DNA of 64,000 bases, taken from NCBI RefSeq assembly GCF_024763615.1, contig NC_077224.1:77262712-77326711 (forward strand), read 5' to 3'. The notes under the pieces are model-generated. The model ran no database searches and was not told the origin of the DNA. It was given only the letters and a program-made list of their open reading frames with translations. This document shows positions 57,135 to 64,000 of this stretch, in pieces. The DNA comes from Phlebotomus papatasi. Lineage: Eukaryota; Arthropoda; Insecta; Diptera; Psychodidae. Within the stretch, counting starts at the first letter, position 1. Every line of letters starts with the position of its first letter. A program made the position numbers and the translations under genes.

Positions 57135-58259
57135 CAGTGGGACCTCGATAGAGTCAACTAATTATTTCCAGGCCTGTTGACTCTATTGGATTCGTTGACT
57201 CTATCGGAGTCCGAAAAAATAAAAATTTTGATATATAGGGGTATTATGTTATGTTTGTACTAGATCATTGATAAATTCAACATGATAGTAGAATATTTTA
57301 TTAAATTAATCCATATATTCTATACTCTCTGGCCCAAAAAAGTTGTGTGTTTAGGCAAAAGTTGGAGATTAAGGAATGATTTTTAAGAATATTTTTATTA
57401 TTAGTAAATAGGTTCAGCCCCCGGACTATGCACATTTTCAGGACCGATAAAACTCGTGAAATGGCATTATGCATCAATACAATTTTTAGGCCATTTTTTT
57501 AATGAATTTGCTTAAAAACTTTTTGCTTAAAAATTTTAATTACCTGTTGCTTATTTTTGTTTTTGATCCAAATTTTCTTTTGAGAAACTGATATTTAAAA
57601 TTAAAAATGTAAGTTAAAATAAATTTGCACGTTTTCTTTAGAAGCGTAATTTTTAGGATTGTTTATCATGTACATTTTTTAAAGAAGTAAGATCTTTAAA
57701 AAGTTCGAATAAATTTAGAAAAGTTTCTTCACTAAGTTATACTCAAAAATTTAGCATCCTGTACGTTTTTTGTAATGCGAGTTCATATTTTTTTTGTTTT
57801 TTCTATAATATTATTCACTTACAAATTAATGATGACTCAAAATTCCTTACATTGTGATCATAGACCTAATCAAAAAATGTTAAGACAAGAGAGAAAAGAC
57901 AGGAGAACTTTCAATCGGTCAAAAAGCTTAAAATCAAGTATAGAAAATTATTTTGTTGGAAAATGATTACTCGGTTAATATACCTACGAATTTCATCATA
58001 AAATAACCATGTCCTTACATAAATATTTTTTATTGTCTTCAAAGTGTTACGTTGATACACAATAAAACTGGCTTTTATTTCGAAAAGATCATATTAAATC
58101 ATATAATATTATTAGTACAATAATACGAGAAAAGTTGACTCTATCGGAGTCAATTTGGGTCCAAGTTGACACAATCGGAGTCCGTAGAGTATAAAAAATA
58201 GCTGTTGACTATAATGGAGATTGACTCTACCGGGGGTTGACTCTATCGAGGTCCCACTG
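57135..58259. mobile_element. Pogo/Tigger-like non-autonomous element (1125 bp), TIR CAGTGGGACCTCGATAGAGT
   Basis: Perfect inverted ends CAGTGGGACCTCGATAGAGT, flanked by TA (57133-57134 and 58260-58261). Both subterminal regions carry several copies of GTTGACTCTATCGGAGTC-like motifs. CAGTGGNACCTCGAT ends are characteristic of pogo and Tigger-type elements. No transposase was recognised; a 63-codon frame at 57775-57966 is uninformative. A fragment of MITE D lies at 57416-57500. Confidence 0.8.
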
Positions 58260-59773
58260 TATATTTGTTAATTGCTTAAACCCTTACACTAAGAAAAAAC
58301 CTGTTAGCCCTTCAAGATTTTCTTCAATTTCAAATTAAGAAATAAAATTGTTTATCAGTGAGCCATCTCTTCAGGTTTGAAAATAGGTTGAAGTCACTGG
58401 AGAAATATAATGAGCAATTAGCCTTTAAATTTTAATGTAACATATCATGTCATGGTATAATAAAGCAGTAATGAGGGCATGAGGGGTAAAAACGTAGTCT
58501 AAAGGGTTAATAGCTCAAGTGAAGAATATACCTAGTGATATTCCAGGCAATAATTGCATTCTTTCAAACCAATATAGTTTTTTTTATGGATAGTGGAGCA
58601 ATATAACAAATAAAAAAAGAACAAGACAAATATACAATTGTGAAATCGATATACAAACTTCCACTATTTGGAAACATTTGACAAAGTTTTCTCTATACAG
58701 ATTATTTTTCCTCTGGCATGTGTCTCAATGTATTTTATTTTTAGACTTTCGTCTATTTCAACTTTTGGAAACAATCTCGTGTGAAATTATTCAAAAGTGT
58801 ATATATTTTCCCATTTCTTGTTAAGAATTCGAAATATATTGTGAAACACAGGACATAAGTTGGAATTATTTGAAAATTGCTTGAGGGCGTAAAATGGCCA
58901 ATTTTCCTCTATTTACTGGGGTGAGCACCATGAAAGCGTCAACAAAATATTTTTCTACTCACCGGAACACTTAAATGTTTTGTTTTGATAAGTAACATAT
59001 ATAAACAATGTGAAGAAAATTGTTTTTCACATTTCATATTCTGGTTTTGTGCTGTTTCTTTTGAGATCACACCCTTATGTGCAATTTCTTCTTGATATTT
59101 TTCATTTCTTTCCCTCTTTCCTGGAGCTAGAACAATGTGTTCCTCTTCCCCCTTCACGATTCATGTAAGAATGGTTTTGTTTTGGCGTAAGTTGAATCCC
59201 ACTGAAATAGTCTGCCACATTCACTCTTGGTTGAAATTGAAGAAATAGACATGGAAGAGCTTGTGAAAAGTTGCCCTAAAGCTCTTTCTGCAACAACAGC
59301 AGTTTCTTTTTTCATCACCATCCCACATCAAGACTCCTTCCACCAGTCACCCACTTCTCAGGCCTCGTGCCATCTGCTCCTGGGTGCTCAATTTCTCCAC
59401 AAATGGACAACAAAAATGCATCAAAAGTACAAAGTATTATCAAGCAACAAGGATCGATGCCCAAAAAAGGAGTCGAATAAGTGGAATTCTTCTATCACCC
59501 CTTCCATCTTTTCTCACACCATTTTTCATCCATATTTGTCGAAAAGTGTATATAGGATGGAGTAAAGATAGGTCGGCAAGAAAATCTTGTACAAAGGAAA
59601 AGTCTCAGATTATTATTTTCATCATTTGAGAGTAAATAATGTTCTTTTATCTTGCCAGAAATTCTTTAACACGTATTTATTACTTTTACAAATATTATTT
59701 TTTACTAATTTTTGTCTTTGAAGCATATTTATTCAAAAAAGGCTAGCAGTATTTTTTATAAGTATAATACATA
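58260..59773. other. Non-coding; less AT-rich at 58860-59570
   Basis: No repeat recognised. A 112-codon frame at 59227-59565 lacks any recognised domain, and its start and end do not look like exon borders. It may be single-copy intronic DNA. Confidence 0.35.
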
Positions 59774-60027
59774 CACTAAGAAAAAAAGGAGGGTGCGATT
59801 AACTCTTTTTCCTCATATTTTTAACACTTTTTAGGTGTAAAAATATATCAACATTTTTTAATGTTAATTTTACACCTTTTTAAGGGTAAAATTAACATGA
59901 AAACGGGTAACTTTAACCCCCAATACACCTAAAAAGGGTAATATTTACACCGATTTTGGATTAATACTGCAGCGTAAAATTAACATTTCCGGAATGTTAT
60001 TTTAACTTTTTCGAATTTCTCTCAGTG
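59774..60027. mobile_element. MITE family H, copy 2
   Basis: Runs from CACTAAGAAAAAAAGGAGGG to GAATTTCTCTCAGTG, flanked by TA (59772-59773 and 60028-60029). Inverted relative to the copy at 47919. Confidence 0.85.
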
Positions 60028-60233
60028 TATATAAATTTAAATCTACTTAATGAATTAGAGAAGAACAGGGAAAGAAGAAATGGCTGCATGAAAGTGTGTA
60101 GGCAATGATGAAGGGGTTCCCAAGGCAGGGGAACAAATCTCTCCTCCATACATTTAGTAACTGGATACATTAGCAGTGCATTTTTATTTCTATTGCATGT
60201 GTATAGTTGTCTCCATTTAAACATCCAGATTTT

Positions 60234-60340
60234 CAGTGCACCAGGCGGGACTCGAACTCACAATTTGTGAGAACGAGCCAGAGATTTAATCCGCCAAAGA
60301 TGATCAGGCGCTCTTACCAATTGCTCCACGAGATGCCCTT
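60234..60340 (-). mobile_element. tRNA-like SINE head or pseudogene with long variable arm, copy 1
   Basis: The minus strand reads GGGCATCTCGTGGAGCAATT, then GGTAAGAGCGCC (A-box region), a long middle, and GAGTTCGAGTCCCG (B box). The size resembles tRNA-Leu or tRNA-Ser, but acceptor ends do not pair well. A diverged copy is at 60954-61257. Confidence 0.6.
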
Positions 60341-60953
60341 ATACATACAAGAATTATTTTCATATTTTTTAGAAAACTATGATAATATTTAAAACTTTTT
60401 CTATAGTACAAGGACCATTTTAATACAATTCAATAAAATAACGTGAAAATATAGGACCAAGAATTGGATAATTTCGAAATAAAATCGTATTGAAAATCGT
60501 TTGATTCTGGAATAAAATGTCTAGATGCCAGTAAACATAGAGATCGAAATTACTAAAACTTATTGAGAAATAGGTATCAGTTGGAATTGAGAAATTTTAC
60601 GATTTTATTCAAAAAATTTCGAATATTTATATTTTTTAAGATAACAAAATTTTCAATTAAAGGTCCGATTAATAAAAATTTGGCGTATCTTTTAGAAATA
60701 ATAATAAACAAATTTTATAGCTCATAAAATAAATTTTTGGATTAGAAATAAATTTCTTAGAGATTGATATTATTAGATTTCCTTATAATTTAAAATTGCT
60801 TTCGAAAATAAAATTAAAAATAAATAATTTTTACAAAAAACGTTCCTATATGACATTGATCAAATAAAATAATTTTGTAATATTGTATTTTACGTTTTTG
60901 CTACATGCGTCTAGTCTATATTAAATTGTCTACTAAATCATCAGACATTCTGT
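60341..60953. other. Very AT-rich non-coding DNA
   Basis: Nothing recognised. Confidence 0.4.
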
Positions 60954-61257
60954 TGCACCGAGCGGGATTCAGTCTCACAACTGTAAGGGAAACTGGGGTA
61001 CCACCAAACATGGGGTACCACCAAACAGTAATTTTTATTTCTAAACTACTTGGACTATCTCGACCATTCCTTCAGTGGGCAAGCTTCCCTATAGTGCCTA
61101 TAAATTCCAATCGGTCTTATCCTCTGATATCCAATATCCGATTAAAAAATCACAGTGTTTGGTGCTACCCCGTGTTTGGTGGTGCCCCAGTTTCCCCTAA
61201 GTCAAACCGGGGATCAATTCACCCCAAAGCTGACGGTCTTAATTATTGCACCAATGA
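60954..61257 (-). mobile_element. tRNA-like sequence, copy 2, split by MITE M2
   Basis: GCACCGAGCGGGATTCAGTC (60956-60975) and GGGGATCAATTCACCCC to CAATGAGATCCCAG (61209-61265) align with the two halves of copy 1 once M2 and one TA are removed. Confidence 0.55.
60986..61197. mobile_element. MITE family M, copy M2
   Basis: Ends AGGGAAACTGGGGTACCACC and GGTGGTGCCCCAGTTTCCCC, flanked by TA (60984-60985 and 61198-61199). The core CTCGACCATTCCTTCAGTGG matches M1. An internal GGGGTACCACCAAACA is duplicated next to the left end. Confidence 0.85.
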
Positions 61258-61428
61258 GATCCCAGATCCAACGATTATCGTAACAGATAATATATTTCTC
61301 GAACGAAAACTCATTGTCATAATGATTATCCTTCGAAATTTCAACTTTTTGGTTGATATTTCATTTCAATCGATAATCGTTGAAAAATCAACTTTTTTCT
61401 ACGGTAATATTGTTGGATGTAACATATA

Positions 61429-61643
61429 GGGGAAAGTGGTCTCCTTTCGAACATTCATGTCATCGAATAATGTGAATTTATTTTGTTTTTCATAAGATAC
61501 TTACACTAAATTATCACGGAATTATCAACAATTGATGATAAGCCAACAAATATTTGATAGAAATGTGTAAGTCTCTTAGAAAAACTAAAAGAAAATTCTT
61601 ATTATTCGAAGGCATGAACGTTCGAAGGGAGAGTACTTTCTCC
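61429..61643. mobile_element. 215-bp MITE U, TIR GGGGAAAGTGGTCTCCTTTC
   Basis: Left end GGGGAAAGTGGTCTCCTTTC and inverted right end AGGAGAAAGTACTCTCCCTT, continuing into CGAACNTTCATG. TA flanks it at 61427-61428 and 61644-61645. Confidence 0.8.
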
Positions 61644-64000
61644 TAATAATCGTCTTACTCCGAATCTCGTCTCACTTCGATAATCGCAACTATTTGTTTT
61701 GCAATGGAATAATCTTGCGATTTATCGTTTCAATTTTGGTAATTCAACTAAAGAAAAATTTCAATTTATTTTTTACTAGTAATATTGCCGAGCAAAAAAA
61801 TGGCTTTGAAGAAATTAAATGGGTTAAGTCCTATGACTAAACCATAATAGGTCTAAAGGCCCCATAATATTCACTAATGATTACTTTCATTTATATAATT
61901 GAAAAGAAAAACAAGAACCTTCTTTTAGAATAGCTCAAAATATAATTTATTGAAAAATAATTATTGGCGTATCGATTTGGCAAGACCACAATTTAAGCTA
62001 ATCGCCATATACTGCGAAGAAAAGCCACATTAAGAAACATTACTCGTTCGGAGCAATTTCTCATACCCGTGTTTAATTAAGACAAAGCAGAGGTAAATGG
62101 CTAGTCCAGAGTCTCACATTAATCTTCCCAAATGAGGAATGCTTCTGTTGTGCCTACAAATGACTTCCGCACAGAGTGATACACTCACAGAAATCAAAAG
62201 CAACTCCAACTAACCCCAAGATTGTCCCAAATGCAAGTCCACCACGGTTGAAGGAGATTGGGGCGTTTAAAACTTGGTGGCACATTAATAATTCCGTTTT
62301 CCTGAATTCGCGCGTTCAATGGGCGTTACACGTTGCACACGAAACCCAGAGAACCACAAAAGGTTGGCATTTATGTACCGTGTAAAACACAAGGCAATAA
62401 AATTGGGTAGATGCTAGTGCAGCAGTGTCAGGGTCTTTGGGGGAGAAAATCTTATCAGGGGGTGCACCATCTTAATTTTCCCACGATTTGAATCGTGTTC
62501 AACTGACACTCCCTCCATTCCCCATTTCATCCATGGTATCTTGTTCGACTTGAGGGTGTCTTGTATGACTCCTTTGGAAAGTATTTTCCACACCCAAGTC
62601 ACCACCCGCTGGTGCCATGGGGGAGTCAGGCACCCAGGAGAAAATGCTATTTTGAGCGTTTGTTCAGTGTGGCTAAAAGTTGTTTGTGTGAGTGAGAAGT
62701 TCGCATGCAAAACACCAAAGTGCAATATTAGTTTCTCATACAGAGCAGCCCCCAGGGTGGGAAGGGGCTAGCAGATGAGGACAGGCATGAAGACGAGAGA
62801 GTTTAGCACTGGCGGCAGTCGCCTCTTCAAATTGTAAAGCTTGAGACGGTACAAGTGGAGCTTTCGTGCTTAAGTAGACGTTGATTAACACTCCTCCGGG
62901 AATGCTCCACATGAACACTGACCCAAATTTATTATCTTGCGGCTGGGGGTGTTTAATAATAACGAGAATGGAATCTGTGTGTGATATTCGACGGCGGAAG
63001 CATTATCTAAGGATTGTGATCTTAGGGCATTATTGTAGAAATTGAGGGAAAAGCTAATAACAAGCTTGCATAAGCTTATGATAGTTGTGATTCTTACATT
63101 GTAAAGTTGATTTTCAAGTCTGGTACTGTTTGAGAATAATTTCTGAAACAGCCCAATAAACATTTCTGGTCAAAAACTGGGCAAAATGTCGAAAAACGAG
63201 GTCAAGAAATGGGCGAAAACTGGACACACACGGGGCAGATTGTCGAAAATGGGGAATAATCTGTCGACATACAGTCGAAATCAATGTCGACAATATTTCG
63301 AAATTTTTTCCCCAAATATTTTCCAATATTTGTCCAGTCCACAAAAGTCAAAATAAATTCCACAGCGAGTTGCCAGCTTTGAAAAATATATTCCACATAC
63401 AAAATGGATATTTATCTCTGGCACCACGTCTAATGATGAATAATTCCATCTCCCAAAATGAATGGAAATTATGATTTCTTAACGCAGGAAATCAATGATT
63501 TTTATATTTATATAGAAAGTGCGGCAGTGCTTTTCAGATAGAGAATTATGTGAGGAATCATATAGCATCACGCCTTTCACGAACAATAAAGTATTTATCT
63601 AAGAAAATCAATTTAAAAAATCATATTATTTTTGAAATTTTTTCAAATATATTCAAAAAATTCTATATTTTTTGTTGAGTCACAAAAAGTGTGAAATAGA
63701 ATTTTCAAGTAAGAAAAAACCGGGTAAAAAGATTTTGAATTTTCTTCTAAATTTTATTCACATGAAATGACGCCATTCATAGAAAAAATACGAAATGTGT
63801 ATTTTTTACGCTGTATAATAATCGTGTATGGTTGGTGTAAAATATGTAAGAAAAAGTTATTATTTAATAATTTTATATTTTTAGGTTCATGTTCATAATC
63901 CTTTTTTAATACTATATTATAAGAAAATATTAATTTTAATTGTGGTATTTGAAAAACAACAAAAAACTATATTTCACCATAGATATTTTAATTAAATATA
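61644..64000. other. Non-coding; GC-richer single-copy block 62030-63010
   Basis: 62030-63010 is the least AT-rich stretch outside transposons on this side and is not repeated in the window. Frames on both strands lack recognised domains. The rest is AT-rich with nothing recognised. Confidence 0.35.

Larger units (their letters stand above)
3126..64000 (+). other. Presumed first intron of the gene starting at 3065 (end not in window)
   Basis: The donor GTGAGT at 3126 has no matching downstream exon that could be recognised on the plus strand. Everything to the end of the window is repeat-rich or AT-rich DNA without conserved coding sequence, apart from transposon genes. The intron would exceed 60 kb. 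It could end at an exon too short to notice, or the gene could end within the window. Stretches without any recognised feature are listed separately. Confidence 0.3.

Noticed and set aside
59227..59565. 112-codon frame as an exon
   Set aside because: No recognised domain, no convincing splice sites and uneven composition. Left as non-coding.
60234..60340. Functional tRNA-Leu or tRNA-Ser gene
   Set aside because: The acceptor ends do not pair convincingly and a diverged copy exists 700 bp away.
61210..61429. End of the 174-codon frame starting at 60905 as a gene
   Set aside because: The frame crosses a tRNA-like fragment and MITE M2, so it is a chance reading across repeats.

Overview
The window looks like nuclear DNA from an insect, most likely a dipteran. 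It is AT-rich and packed with small inverted-repeat transposons. It holds tRNA-derived SINEs with (ATT)n tails and a full-length retrotransposon of the type known from flies as the Mdg3 branch of Ty3/gypsy. The species cannot be named from the sequence alone. Percent identities below are estimates by eye.

Host gene content is very low. The only convincing host coding sequence is a short exon at 3065-3125 (+): an ATG, about 20 codons resembling a signal peptide, then a GTGAGT splice donor. No second exon was found, so the remaining 60 kb is probably the first intron of a secreted or membrane protein gene, or intron plus intergenic DNA.

Layout. 1-3064: an inverted-repeat element, a SINE, and the 5' flank of the exon. 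3126-12147: mostly unique AT-rich DNA with nested inverted-repeat elements (4559-5407), an alternating repeat array (9750-10190) and dispersed repeat family C. 12148-17515: two 1068-bp copies of a pogo-like element (family A) that still carry broken transposase codons; the second sits inside a MITE that sits inside family C. 21218-27835: an intact 6.6-kb LTR retrotransposon on the minus strand with a 1357-residue Gag-Pol, 224-bp LTRs differing at one base, and a 4-bp target duplication. 28492-31971: a SINE with a 14-bp target duplication and a MITE in its tail, then an older family A relative. 32997-44022: an 11-kb block bounded by about 335-bp inverted repeats of about 98% identity, flanked by a perfect 7-bp direct repeat and holding several nested elements. 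44030-64000: mainly unique AT-rich sequence with MITEs, a pogo-like element ending CAGTGGGACC, and tRNA-like fragments.

The recurring theme is nesting. Many elements inserted into one arm of an older inverted repeat, so the other arm preserves the empty site and the target duplication (TA, TTA or TAA) can be read directly. About ten MITE groups share termini of the form TA|GGGGAA or TA|GGGGA. One of them (family A) carries remnants of a Psq/CENP-B-type transposase, which suggests a common pogo-like source of mobilisation.
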